Part shown: positions 38,221 through 46,416 of the stretch, one piece after another
Layout of the letters: each line of letters begins with the position of its first letter
Position numbering within the stretch: the stretch's first letter is position 1
Source of the DNA: Methylocella silvestris BL2
Lineage (GTDB): Bacteria > Pseudomonadota > Alphaproteobacteria > Rhizobiales > Beijerinckiaceae
Reading direction: 5' to 3'
Assembly: GCF_000021745.1 (NCBI RefSeq)
Contig: NC_011666.1
Span: 1,736,001 to 1,800,000 of the forward strand
Length of the DNA stretch: 64,000 nucleotides
Notes under the pieces: model-generated
Databases searched by the model: none
Seen by the model: the letters and a program-made list of their open reading frames with translations, nothing else
What the model was told of the DNA's origin: nothing
Position numbers and translations under genes: made by a program

Positions 38221-38685
38221 ATGCATCTCATCGATGAGATAGACCGCAAGATCATCGGCGCCGTGCAGGATGACGGCCGGATCACGACGCAGGAGCTTGC
38301 GGAGCGGGTGGGGCTTTCGCCCTCGCCCTGCGCCCGGCGCGTGCGGCTTCTGGAGCAATCCGGCGTCATCAAAAAATATGCCGCCATCATCGATCAAACC
38401 AAAGTCGGCCTGCCGATCAGCGCCTTCGCCTCGGTCAAACTCGAGCGCCAAAGGGAGGGCGATCTTGACCGTTTTGCAAAAGCGGTGGAGCGCTGGCCGG
38501 AAGTCGTCGATTGCTATCTGATGACGGGGCAACGCGACTATCTGTTGCGCATCGTCGCGCGCGATCTTGAATCCTACGAGCGCTTCCTGAAAGACAAGCT
38601 GACGCGGCTCGACGGCGTCGCCTCCATCGAGACGAGCTTTGCGCTCGGCCAGGTCAAGCGTTCGGAGGCGTTGCCGCTGCTTTAG
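38221..38685 (+). CDS. Lrp/AsnC-family transcriptional regulator
   Basis: A 154-residue regulator. The N-terminal helix-turn-helix (I-D-R-K-I-I-G-A-V-Q-D-D-G-R-I-T-T, then L-S-P-S-P-C-A-R-R-V-R-L-L-E) is followed by a RAM ligand-binding domain (about 65-150, with V-V-D-C-Y-L-M-T-G-Q-R-D-Y-L). It is divergent from the E1 gene with 128 bases between, which should hold the shared operator. By analogy with MdeR it probably activates the E1 gene in response to an amino acid or oxoacid. Confidence 0.92.
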   Translation: MHLIDEIDRKIIGAVQDDGRITTQELAERVGLSPSPCARRVRLLEQSGVIKKYAAIIDQTKVGLPISAFASVKLERQREGDLDRFAKAVERWPEVVDCYLMTGQRDYLLRIVARDLESYERFLKDKLTRLDGVASIETSFALGQVKRSEALPLL

Positions 38686-38702
38686 ATCCCGGCGCGCGCA
38701 TA

Positions 38703-38737
38703 GAAAACGCGCCGGACGCCGGATCGGCCGCGGCGCG
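38703..38737 (-). terminator. terminator of the GMC dehydrogenase operon
   Basis: On the minus strand a 7-bp stem CGCGCCG/CGGCGCG (38737-38731 with 38714-38708), with a GC-rich internal loop able to pair further, is followed by TTTTCTA (38707-38701). It stands 26 bases after the stop of the GMC large subunit and also between convergent genes, so it may serve both strands. Confidence 0.6.
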
Positions 38738-38763
38738 CCTTATCGTTGCCCAATGACGTCGCG

Positions 38764-40332
38764 TCAGATCGTATTGTCGCTCAGCCGCGTCGCGATATGA
38801 TCCGCCTGGCGGATCGCCAGGGCGACGATTGTCAACGTCGGATTCTCGCAGGCGCCTGTGGTGAATTGCGACCCGTCCGAGATGAACAGATTCTTTATGT
38901 CGTGCGTTTGGCCATGCGTGTTGACGACGCCGTCGCGCGGGTTAGCCGACATCCTGTTGGTGCCAAGATTATGCGTCGACGGATAGGGCGTCTGCGGAAA
39001 GACGCGCGTCGCTCCGACCGCCTCATACAGCGCCATTCCTCTTTGATAGGCGTGATTCCGGAGAGCGACGTCATTTGCGTGATCATCATAATGGACGCTC
39101 GCGACCGGCAGTCCGAACTTGTCCTTGACGGTTGGATCAAGCGTGACTCTATTGGTCTCCTGCGGCATATCTTCTCCGACAATCCACAGCCCCGCCATAT
39201 TCTGATAGGAATCGAGCGCCGAGGCGAACTCCCGGCCCCACGCCCCGGGATCGAGGAAAGCGGCCATGAAGGGCAGTCCGACGGAAATGGTCTCGAATTC
39301 ATATCCGCCTGAAAAGCCGCGCGCAGGATTGTGCGGGGCTTCGTCGCGAACGATCCCCGCCATGGTGGTTCCGCGATACATATGCACCGGTTCGTCGAAA
39401 ATGGCGAAGACGGCGCCGGTCGTGTGACGCATATAATTGCGTCCGACCTGACCCGAGGAATTGGCGAGCCCGTCGCGGAACGTCGATGAAGCCGAATTTA
39501 ACAGAAGCCTTGGACTCTCGATCGAATTGCCGGCGACGCAGACAACGCGCGCCTTCTGCCGCTGCAGCACGCCAGCGCTGTTTGCATAAACGACGCCGGT
39601 CGCCTTGCCGGAGGCGTCGTGCTCGATCCGCACCGCTTGCGCGTCGGGGCGCACTTCGAGATTGCCGGTCTCCTCGCCTTTGGGAATCTCCGTATAGAGC
39701 GTCGACCATTTCGCGCCGGATTTACAACCCTGGAAGCAAAATCCGATCTGCTGGCAGCCGCCGCGCCCGTCTCGCGGCTGCGAATTGATCGCCATGCGGC
39801 CGGTGTGCACCTCCTTGTAGCCCAGCTTCCTGGCGCCGGCCTCGAACACCTTGTAATTGTTGTTGCCCGGAAGGCCCGGTATGCCGTTGGTGCGCGTCAC
39901 GCCCATCTTGTCTTCGGCCTTGGCGTAATAAGGCTCAAGCTCTTCGAGCGAAAGCGGCCAATCAAGCAAATTTGCGCCCGCAATGTCTCCATAATGGCTT
40001 TGCGCGCGAAACTCATAGTCCTGGAATCGCAGCGAGGCGCCGGCCCAATGGATTGTCGTGCCGCCAACCGCCTTCACGATCCAGGCGGGGAGATTGGGAA
40101 AGTCGCGGTGAACGCGCCATGAGCCTGATGTCGTGCGCGCGTCGCTCCACGAGAGCTGCGAGAAAGAGGCCCATTCATCATTGATGAAGTCCTCGATCTC
40201 GAAGCGCTGTCCCGCCTCCAGGATCACCGTCTTGACGCCCTTCAGAGCAAGCTCGGCGCCGAGAGTCCCGCCACCGGCGCCCGAGCCGACGATCACGACT
40301 ACAGACTCGTCGTTGAGATCGAATTTAGCCAT
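38764..40332 (-). CDS. FAD-dependent GMC dehydrogenase, large (catalytic) subunit; probable acetol dehydrogenase
   Basis: A 522-residue flavoprotein of the glucose-methanol-choline family, of the type often labelled gluconate 2-dehydrogenase. FAD-binding V-I-V-G-S-G-A-G-G-G-T-L-G lies at residues 11-23, the catalytic His region is S-T-H-N-L-G-T-N-R-M, and the C-terminal D-G-S-Q-F-T-T-G-A-C-E-N-P-T-L-T closes the FAD site. The order cytochrome c, glyoxalase, small subunit, this gene gives a complete membrane/periplasmic dehydrogenase unit. From memory, the equivalent M. silvestris gene beside the PrMO cluster (Msil1641) is needed for growth on 2-propanol and acetol, hence the acetol-to-methylglyoxal assignment. 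The start at 40332 has a GAGGA site. Confidence 0.88.
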   Translation of the reverse strand: MAKFDLNDESVVVIVGSGAGGGTLGAELALKGVKTVILEAGQRFEIEDFINDEWASFSQLSWSDARTTSGSWRVHRDFPNLPAWIVKAVGGTTIHWAGASLRFQDYEFRAQSHYGDIAGANLLDWPLSLEELEPYYAKAEDKMGVTRTNGIPGLPGNNNYKVFEAGARKLGYKEVHTGRMAINSQPRDGRGGCQQIGFCFQGCKSGAKWSTLYTEIPKGEETGNLEVRPDAQAVRIEHDASGKATGVVYANSAGVLQRQKARVVCVAGNSIESPRLLLNSASSTFRDGLANSSGQVGRNYMRHTTGAVFAIFDEPVHMYRGTTMAGIVRDEAPHNPARGFSGGYEFETISVGLPFMAAFLDPGAWGREFASALDSYQNMAGLWIVGEDMPQETNRVTLDPTVKDKFGLPVASVHYDDHANDVALRNHAYQRGMALYEAVGATRVFPQTPYPSTHNLGTNRMSANPRDGVVNTHGQTHDIKNLFISDGSQFTTGACENPTLTIVALAIRQADHIATRLSDNTI

Positions 40333-40356
40333 CGTCAATCCTCGTCGCAATCGGCC

Positions 40357-40905
40357 TCAGAGCCAGTTCAGATCATTGAAGCCACGGTTGATGTAGCCGC
40401 CTTCGGACGCGCTTTCGCCCTGATAACCAAACAGCGGCCAAATCTCCTTTTGATTGTAGAGACTGACGACAAGACCGGAGCGGATCATGATGAAGAAGGG
40501 GCCGCCCTCGATCTCCCTGAGGATTTCGACGCGGGGCGCCTCCCAGCCAATATCGACATAGCGGACGCCATGAAGCGTCATGGCCCGCTTGTCGAGATCT
40601 GCGACGCCGCCTTCGATCAAAGCTTTGAGTTCGGGCTTTTCGGCCGCCTTGGCGTCATATCCCTTGACCGCGAGGGCGTAATATTTGTCGATCAGGCGAT
40701 CGTGCGGATAAATGTCTCGAGCCGCTTTAACCAGCGTGTGCATGGTCGCCGGCGCGAGCGTCTTGACCTCGAGGCCCCAGGCCTCGCCGGGATGGATGAT
40801 GGCGGCGCCGGACACGAATATCGCCGCGGAGACGCTCGCGGACCCCGCAATGAAACGGCGCCGATCGATCGCCGCGGCCGACGTCTTGCTTTCGCGCGTC
40901 TTCAT
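40357..40905 (-). CDS. GMC dehydrogenase small subunit (gluconate 2-dehydrogenase subunit 3 family)
   Basis: A 182-residue partner of the FAD subunit. The N terminus has a twin-arginine signal (D-R-R-R-F-I-A-G-S, residues about 14-22, then a hydrophobic stretch). In this enzyme class the small subunit is thought to carry the folded, FAD-loaded large subunit out through Tat. The body holds A-R-D-I-Y-P-H-D and E-I-W-P-L-F-G-Y-Q-G-E-S, both typical of subunit 3. The start at 40905 has a GAGGGAG site; the ATG at 40920 is less well placed. It ends 24 bases before the large subunit. Confidence 0.9.
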   Translation of the reverse strand: MKTRESKTSAAAIDRRRFIAGSASVSAAIFVSGAAIIHPGEAWGLEVKTLAPATMHTLVKAARDIYPHDRLIDKYYALAVKGYDAKAAEKPELKALIEGGVADLDKRAMTLHGVRYVDIGWEAPRVEILREIEGGPFFIMIRSGLVVSLYNQKEIWPLFGYQGESASEGGYINRGFNDLNWL

Positions 40906-40977
40906 AGTTTTCTCCCTCATGCCATCATGCCGATTCTTTTTTGGTCATTGGGCGACCTCGCCGCCGCAGCCGGTCGC

Positions 40978-41373
40978 CTAGCGATAGCGGCCGTGCTTTT
41001 GCAAGACTTCAAGCTTGTATCCGTCGGGGTCCTGAACGAAGAAGAATCTCGCCATCAAACGACCTCCACGAAAGAACTCCTTGACTGGATGAGGCCTTAA
41101 TCCCTCTGCCTCGAACCGCTTATGCTCCTTGTCGAGATCGTCGACAACGAACGCCAGATGGCCATATCCCTCGCCATGCGTATAGGGCTCGATCCGCCCA
41201 AGGTTAACCGTAAGTTCGACCTCGAAATCAGCGTCCTGACTGCGCAGATAGACGAGCGTGAAATCGTCGAAGGGAAAGCGGTCGGCGACTTCGAGGCCGA
41301 AGGCCGCACCATAGAAGGCGACGGATCGGCTTTCGTCCATGACGCGTATCATCATATGAATCGCTTTAGTCAT
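40978..41373 (-). CDS. gloA: glyoxalase I (lactoylglutathione lyase) family protein
   Basis: A 131-residue VOC-fold metalloenzyme. The paired beta-alpha-beta-beta-beta modules are visible, with metal ligands probably His6 (I-H-M-M-I-R), a Glu in F-E-V-E-L-T, His72 (G-Y-G-H-L-A-F) and a Glu in Y-K-L-E-V-L. GloA converts the methylglyoxal-glutathione adduct to S-lactoylglutathione. Its place between the cytochrome and the two dehydrogenase subunits strongly suggests that the dehydrogenase makes methylglyoxal and that this protein removes it. It has no signal peptide, so it acts in the cytosol. Confidence 0.9.
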   Translation of the reverse strand: MTKAIHMMIRVMDESRSVAFYGAAFGLEVADRFPFDDFTLVYLRSQDADFEVELTVNLGRIEPYTHGEGYGHLAFVVDDLDKEHKRFEAEGLRPHPVKEFFRGGRLMARFFFVQDPDGYKLEVLQKHGRYR

Positions 41374-41383
41374 CTGGCCGCCC

Positions 41384-41785
41384 TCATTTCGACGTCGACA
41401 GCGATTTTAGATAGTTGATCACGAGCCTTCGCTTCTGTGGATCCGCCTGGCGATAGGCCATGAAGGCCCCGGGATGGGCCTCCTGCGCATTGGCGATCCA
41501 TGGATCGAGCGTGGATTCGTCCCAGATCCAGTCGCCCGATTTCAATACATTGGAGTAGGAAAAGCCCGGAACGCTCGCGACCTTTCGTCCATATACTGAA
41601 AAGAGATTTGGACCCTGCCGCACGGCGGCGTTTGGATCAACCGAATGGCATACGCCGCAGCTCGTATTGAACTGCTGCTTGCCCGGGTCGGCGTCCTCGG
41701 CGCGCACGCTCGCGACGCCATAGAGCAAACCGAACGCCGCCAACACAAGCGGCGCGCCGCAGACGGCGATGCGCCGCCTCTTCAC
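41384..41785 (-). CDS. exported class I cytochrome c
   Basis: A 133-residue periplasmic cytochrome c, the presumed electron acceptor of the GMC dehydrogenase. The heme site is C-G-V-C-H in the mature N terminus, and the axial Met is probably the one in G-A-F-M-A-Y-R. It resembles mitochondrial/Rhodospirillum-type cytochrome c (G-P-N-L-F-S-V-Y-G-R-K). I chose the GTG at 41785, which has GGAG 5 bases upstream and gives a textbook signal peptide (M-K-R-R-R, hydrophobic core, S-V-R-A). ATGs at 41818 and 41854 lack ribosome sites and would bury the signal. It is first in the operon, 10 bases ahead of the glyoxalase gene. Confidence 0.88.
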   Translation of the reverse strand: MKRRRIAVCGAPLVLAAFGLLYGVASVRAEDADPGKQQFNTSCGVCHSVDPNAAVRQGPNLFSVYGRKVASVPGFSYSNVLKSGDWIWDESTLDPWIANAQEAHPGAFMAYRQADPQKRRLVINYLKSLSTSK

Positions 41786-41905
41786 AACGACTCCAATCGA
41801 AAGTCCTTTTAGCGCCATGGGCGGCGAAACGGCCACGCTCAAAATCCGACACATTGTCGGGGAGCCCGACGATGTATGGGACGCTACAGAAACGCTCGGT
41901 GAGCG

Positions 41906-41925
41906 GGTAGTAAGTGACTACTACC
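41906..41925. promoter_or_regulatory. inverted repeat upstream of the cytochrome c-GMC operon
   Basis: A perfect 7-bp inverted repeat GGTAGTA/TACTACC around a 6-base spacer. It lies in the 184-base gap between the ribbon-helix-helix gene and the cytochrome gene, about 120-140 bases upstream of the latter. It could be an operator or a weak terminator of the upstream gene. No T-run follows on the minus strand, which favours an operator. A TGTAGCG word (minus strand, 41888-41882), identical to the half-sites upstream of the porin gene, lies close by. Confidence 0.4.
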
Positions 41926-41969
41926 TCGCAAAATTTTGTCGCCTCGCGAGGACCAGCGGCAGCCGGGAG

Positions 41970-42323
41970 CTAATCGAGAAACGCAGACTTTCCAAGGTCG
42001 CCGCGCAAATCCGCATAGTTGTGCGAACTGACTTCCAACAAAGACGGAAATCCCGCGCGCGTCCCGACCTCTGCGGCATAGCCGATACAGGCGCAGCGCA
42101 GGAGAGCCGTGAAATTTCCGATTCCGCCCTGGAACTCGAGGCTTTCGTCATGGAGTTTCGTCAGCAAGCGCCCAAGCGTCGATCCTTCGGAAGCAGCCAG
42201 TTTTTCAAGGACTTGCCAAAACAGCGCCTCAAGGCGGATCGACGTCACATGGCCGCCCAGCCGCACGGAGCGGGTTTGGCATTGATAGGATGACGGATCG
42301 AGTTCATGGAATATCTTGCACAT
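41970..42323 (-). CDS. ribbon-helix-helix domain protein (RHH_4 type)
   Basis: A 117-residue protein. The middle part, S-V-R-L-G-G-H-V-T-S-I-R-L-E-A-L-F-W-Q-V-L then T-L-G-R-L-L-T-K-L-H-D-E, matches the alphaproteobacterial ribbon-helix-helix family PF13467, usually about 80-100 residues. It keeps the beta-strand arginine pair expected to contact DNA. The start at 42323 has an AGAGG site; upstream frame to 42443 is not supported. It begins 58 bases after the end of the sigma-54 regulator and precedes the acetol operon on the same strand, so it may be a local regulator of either. Function not shown. Confidence 0.75.
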   Translation of the reverse strand: MCKIFHELDPSSYQCQTRSVRLGGHVTSIRLEALFWQVLEKLAASEGSTLGRLLTKLHDESLEFQGGIGNFTALLRCACIGYAAEVGTRAGFPSLLEVSSHNYADLRGDLGKSAFLD

Positions 42324-42381
42324 GGAATACCTCTGGCGCCGCGTCCGAGACGTAGCGGCGCGCATCCCCAGCTTTGTGGAC

Positions 42382-44451
42382 CTAATCGGAAACCTGATCT
42401 GTCTCCGAAACAGCTTCGCCGTCGCGCGGCGCGTCGAGCCCATAGGCGCGCAGACGGCGATATAGCGTTGTGCGCGCGATGCCGAGGGCGGCGGCGCTCA
42501 AGCTGATGTTGCCCTGATAACGCTCCAGCACGCGCTCGATGTGCTGTTTGTCGAGGCTGCGTAAATCACTCGCGGAATTTGGCTCGCAGCTGGACTGGCC
42601 GGCTGCCGGCCCGGACCGCGCGACGGCGATCGGCGTCGCGGCGCGTTCCGTATCCGGAGGGCGATAATCCAAAATCTCGTCAGGAAGCCATCCGCGCCCG
42701 ATAATCGGCGTGTCGCACAGCAAAAGCGCGCTTTCGACGACATTGCGAAGTTCGCGAATGTTGCCTGGCCATGGATAGGTCTTGAACAGGCGCAAGACAT
42801 CCGGCGCGAAGCGCCTCAGGCCGAGATTATGCTTTTTCGATAGATAATCGACAAAATGCTGCGCGAGCAATACGGCGTCGCCGTCGCGTTTGCGCAGCGG
42901 CGGAACCTTCAGCGTCGAGACATTCAGTCTGTAGAGAAGATCACGACGAAAACGGCCCTTTTCCACTTCCTCGCGAAGGTCGCGGTTGGTCATCGCGATG
43001 AGACGGACTTTTATCGGACGAGGAGTCGTGTCGCCGACGCGGCATACCGTTCCCTCTTCGAGGACACGTAAAAGAAAAGGTTGCAGATCAAGCGGCAGTT
43101 CGCCAATTTCGTCGAGACAGAGCGTCCCATTGTTGGCGCGCTCGAATCGCCCGAGGGCGCCATTCGCGGACGCGCCCGTAAAGGCGCCCTTGACGTAGCC
43201 AAAAAGCTCGGTGGCGATCAACTCGCGTGAGACGGCGCCGCAATTGAACGCGACGAAAGGTCCGTCGGCGCAAGGGCTGGCGTCATGCACCGCCCGGGCG
43301 AACAGCTCCTTGCCGACCCCCGTCTCTCCCTCGATCAGCACCGGCGCGTGATAGACGGCAAGACGGCGGGCCCGATGGACGATATCGAGCATGGCGGCGC
43401 ATTTGGTGACGATCGGATCGAATGCGTTCGCGCGTTTGATGGCCGGAGCCAACGGCCGCGTCGCGGCGGCTGCGATCACCACTGCGCCGATGAGGGACTC
43501 ATCGTGATGGACAGGAAGCAGATTGTCCTGGCTGATGCCGTAACGGGCGGCGGCCGCCAGGTCGAAACTTCTTCCGTCATTGCTCAGCTTCAACAACGGT
43601 TGATCGGACTGGAAACCCATCTCCACTCCGTCCCGCGACTCGCCGCGCCGCGCCAGCAAACGATAGGCGTGTTCGTTGGCCGAGACGATCCTGCCGCCGC
43701 GATCGCAGACGATCACTCCGTCGGACCATCCGCGGCCCATGGCCGAGCTGTATTCCATGAGCATGCGCCGCTCGCCTTCGAGCTGAAGCGAAAGCGCTGC
43801 TTCAATTCGACCGGCGACCATCACGGCGAAGGCGAGATTATGCTGCTGAAACGTGTTCTTCGCCCCGGACATGTCGACGAGGCCCAGGAGGGAGCCATCG
43901 AGCGGGTTGCGCACCGGAGCGCCAACGCAGGTCCAGTTCTTGGTCAGGGCGCAGAAATGCTCAGCGCCATGAATCAGCACCGGCGAGCGCGAGGCCAGCG
44001 TGGTGCCGATGCCATTTGTTCCAGCGTTGGCCTCGCTCCAATCGGCGCCGATGACCAGATTGATGTCCCGGCCCGCTTCGAGGGTGCCCGGATCTCCGAC
44101 GGCGTCAAGAACAACAGCGTCGACGTCAGTCAGAATGAGCATGGAGCCCGTTCCGGTCAGCGTTTGCTGCGCTTCCGAAAAGACCTTCGACGCTGCTTGC
44201 AGCAGCAGGCTGTTGGCGCGCAGCCTCTGCTCGAATTCGCGTTGCGCGACGATGGTTCGCGATCCCGCGACTTTGTGGTCAATGCCGATGGCAGCGCAAC
44301 GCTGCCAGGATTTCGCGACGACATTGCGCACCTTGAGGCGATGGGAGACGCCGGAAAGATAATCTTCCCACGCCTTCATAATGACGCGCTCCTGCGCTGG
44401 ATCCGCTCCCGCCTCGGGAGGCGCCCATTCATTCAACTGACCAAAATCCAT
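42382..44451 (-). CDS. prmR: sigma-54-dependent activator of the propane operon (AcoR-like)
   Basis: A 689-residue bacterial enhancer-binding protein. A GAF sensor domain (about 75-215) and a PAS-like segment (about 245-330) are followed by an AAA+ domain: Walker A G-E-T-G-V-G-K-E (375-382), the sigma-54 contact loop G-A-F-T-G-A (422-427) and Walker [10 protein letters not shown] (444-452). A Fis-type helix-turn-helix follows (636-672). No receiver domain is present, so a small molecule bound by GAF, not a kinase, probably controls it. This is the AcoR/AcxR architecture. It lies at the end of the prm cluster and should act on the -24/-12 promoter of prmA and probably on that of the porin. It starts 172 bases after the chaperonin gene. 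Confidence 0.92.
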   Translation of the reverse strand: MDFGQLNEWAPPEAGADPAQERVIMKAWEDYLSGVSHRLKVRNVVAKSWQRCAAIGIDHKVAGSRTIVAQREFEQRLRANSLLLQAASKVFSEAQQTLTGTGSMLILTDVDAVVLDAVGDPGTLEAGRDINLVIGADWSEANAGTNGIGTTLASRSPVLIHGAEHFCALTKNWTCVGAPVRNPLDGSLLGLVDMSGAKNTFQQHNLAFAVMVAGRIEAALSLQLEGERRMLMEYSSAMGRGWSDGVIVCDRGGRIVSANEHAYRLLARRGESRDGVEMGFQSDQPLLKLSNDGRSFDLAAAARYGISQDNLLPVHHDESLIGAVVIAAAATRPLAPAIKRANAFDPIVTKCAAMLDIVHRARRLAVYHAPVLIEGETGVGKELFARAVHDASPCADGPFVAFNCGAVSRELIATELFGYVKGAFTGASANGALGRFERANNGTLCLDEIGELPLDLQPFLLRVLEEGTVCRVGDTTPRPIKVRLIAMTNRDLREEVEKGRFRRDLLYRLNVSTLKVPPLRKRDGDAVLLAQHFVDYLSKKHNLGLRRFAPDVLRLFKTYPWPGNIRELRNVVESALLLCDTPIIGRGWLPDEILDYRPPDTERAATPIAVARSGPAAGQSSCEPNSASDLRSLDKQHIERVLERYQGNISLSAAALGIARTTLYRRLRAYGLDAPRDGEAVSETDQVSD

Positions 44452-44623
44452 TGCGTCGAATGTCCCGTTGAACGTTTCCCGCCGCTGGCGCGATAAGGGC
44501 CAGCGCGCAATTGCCGCGTTCCGTCTTCGCGGACCATCAGCGGGATAAGTTTATTCCGTTGCCTCCTTCCAAACAACCGCTATTTGCTACCCTTTCCGCG
44601 GTAGCCGCGCCCACAAAGGCGCC

Positions 44624-46267
44624 TCACGCGCGCCCCAGAAATTCAGCGCCGCCGCCCCGCGCGGGACCGGCGGTCGGATCGACCTGCTCGATGCGGTCGA
44701 CGATCAACGTATTCGTCCCAAGAATGAGCTTTGCCGAGGAAACCGCATTGCGGACGGAAGCGATCGTCACCAGCACGGGGTCGATCACGCCCGCCTCGAA
44801 CATATCCGCCAGTTTGCCCGAACGCGCATCGAAGCCGACGCCGGCCGGCGCCTGGATCACCGCCTCCACAATCGCGTGCGGATCACGCCCCGCATTCTCG
44901 ACAATCTGCCGCAGAGGCTGGCGCATGGCCGAGCAGAACAGCGATATTCCCTTGGCCACGCCCTCATTCGCGTCCGCCGCGGGCGCCGGCGCGATCTGTC
45001 CGGCGAGTTCAGCGAGGGTCGCTCCCCCGCCCGCTACGATGCCCTGACGCAGCGCAGCGCGGCCGGCGCAAAGCGCGTCATCGAGCAATTGCAAACGGCG
45101 CCGGCGTTCGGCGGGCGTCACGCCCCCGGCTTTAACGCGCACCGTGCCCGACGTCATCTTCGAGAGCCTCTCGTCAAGCTTATCCCGCTCGATATTTTGC
45201 GGCGCCAATTCGATCTGCTGGCGAATTTGGGCGCGCCGCGCGTCGATAGCATCCGGCGCGCCGCGTCCTTTGAGAATCATCGTCTCAAATTGAGAGGAAA
45301 TCACGCATTCGGCCCGCCCGAGAGCGTCAAGCTTCGCGCGTTCGAGCAGATAGCCAAGGTCCCCGGATATGACCTCGCCGCCGGTCAGGATGGCGATATC
45401 CTCCATCATCTGCTTGCGCCAATGACCGAAATCCGGCGGATTGACGACAAGGAAACGCCCCCGGCCTGTGCTTCGCGTCGCAAGCAGACCGATCAACACT
45501 TTCGGATCTGCCTCGTCGGCGATGATGAGCAGGCTAGCGTCCCGCGCCTGAACCTCCTCGACAAGCGCCTGGATCTGCTCGAAGCGGGTGATCTTATGGT
45601 CCGTCAACAGAATATAGGCGTCGTGCAGGATAGCCCGCATGGTTGGGACGTCGGTGATCATATGATGCGAGACATAGCCGCGATCGAAGGAAAAGCCTTC
45701 AATAATCTCCATCACGTCGTCGTCGGCGTCTCCCTGCTCCAGCGTTATGACGCCTTCGGCGCCAACCGCCTCGAGCGCGCGAGCTACAACATCTGCGAGC
45801 TTGGCGTCGGCTCCGGCCACCGAGGCGACGCAACGCAATTCGCCGCCGCCGGAAAGCGGCCTTGCGCGCCCGTTCAGCGCCAGGACCATGGCGTCCTCGG
45901 CTGCGTCCAATCCTTCGATCAGATCGGCCGCCGCCGCTCCGCCTTCGGCAAGAATTGCGATCCCTTCCTGAACCAGCGCGTTGGCGAGCACGGTCGCGGT
46001 CGTCGTGCCGTCCCCGGCGATTTCAGCCGTCTGCTTCGAGACTTCGCGCACGATCTGCGCGCCAAGATTTTCGAACCGGCATTCAAGTTCGATTTCGTCG
46101 GCGATGCTGACGCCATCGCGCGAGACGATCGGCGTCCCCGTGGGTCGATCAATAATCGTGTTCAATCCGCGCGGACCTAGCGTGCCGCCGACTGCCGCCG
46201 TGAGCTTTGCCACTCCGCGCGCCAGCGCCGCGCGCGCCTGCGCTCCATGCAACATCATCTTCGGCAT
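44624..46267 (-). CDS. prmG: GroEL-like chaperonin of the propane monooxygenase cluster
   Basis: A 547-residue HSP60 paralogue. The ATPase motif G-D-G-T-T-T-A-T-V-L-A-N-A-L-V (about 83-97) and the equatorial/intermediate blocks are present, but the chain is clearly diverged. The C terminus ends in G-G-G-A-E-F-L-G-R-A rather than the G-G-M repeats of housekeeping GroEL, and no groES is adjacent. GroEL-like genes accompany several soluble di-iron monooxygenases (MmoG, MimG), where they are needed for folding or expression of the hydroxylase. The start at 46267 has GGGAG. It is separated from prmD by a 149-base gap with strong hairpins. Confidence 0.92.
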   Translation of the reverse strand: MPKMMLHGAQARAALARGVAKLTAAVGGTLGPRGLNTIIDRPTGTPIVSRDGVSIADEIELECRFENLGAQIVREVSKQTAEIAGDGTTTATVLANALVQEGIAILAEGGAAAADLIEGLDAAEDAMVLALNGRARPLSGGGELRCVASVAGADAKLADVVARALEAVGAEGVITLEQGDADDDVMEIIEGFSFDRGYVSHHMITDVPTMRAILHDAYILLTDHKITRFEQIQALVEEVQARDASLLIIADEADPKVLIGLLATRSTGRGRFLVVNPPDFGHWRKQMMEDIAILTGGEVISGDLGYLLERAKLDALGRAECVISSQFETMILKGRGAPDAIDARRAQIRQQIELAPQNIERDKLDERLSKMTSGTVRVKAGGVTPAERRRRLQLLDDALCAGRAALRQGIVAGGGATLAELAGQIAPAPAADANEGVAKGISLFCSAMRQPLRQIVENAGRDPHAIVEAVIQAPAGVGFDARSGKLADMFEAGVIDPVLVTIASVRNAVSSAKLILGTNTLIVDRIEQVDPTAGPARGGGAEFLGRA

Positions 46268-46320
46268 CTTCGACTCCCATATTGTTCTTGTTGCTTGATC
46301 TTGACGATTCTCAGCTCATT

Positions 46321-46378
46321 GACCGCTTGCCGAAAGCGTCAACAACGACCGTCGCGACGATCGTTGTTGCAAACGGTC
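46321..46378. terminator. strong hairpin between prmD and the chaperonin gene
   Basis: A near-perfect inverted repeat with arms CAACAACGA (46340-46348) and TCGTTGTTG (46361-46369), with CGTCG/CGACG inside, is flanked by a second pairing, GACCGCTTGC (46321-46330) with GCAAACGGTC (46369-46378, 9 of 10). A further 7-bp stem CGCCCGG/CCGGGCG (46395-46410) lies just after the prmD stop. No T-run was seen on the minus strand, so this may be an attenuator, RNA-processing or mRNA-stabilising structure rather than a full terminator. Confidence 0.55.
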
Positions 46379-46416
46379 AACCTCAAGCCGTAGACGCCCG
46401 GTCCCGGGCGACGCCT

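Noticed and set aside
44483-44505. 7-bp inverted repeat CGCTGGC/GCCAGCG just upstream of prmR as terminator of the chaperonin gene
   Set aside because: Stem is short, there is no T-run on the minus strand, and the gap is also where a prmR promoter should be; too weak to call.
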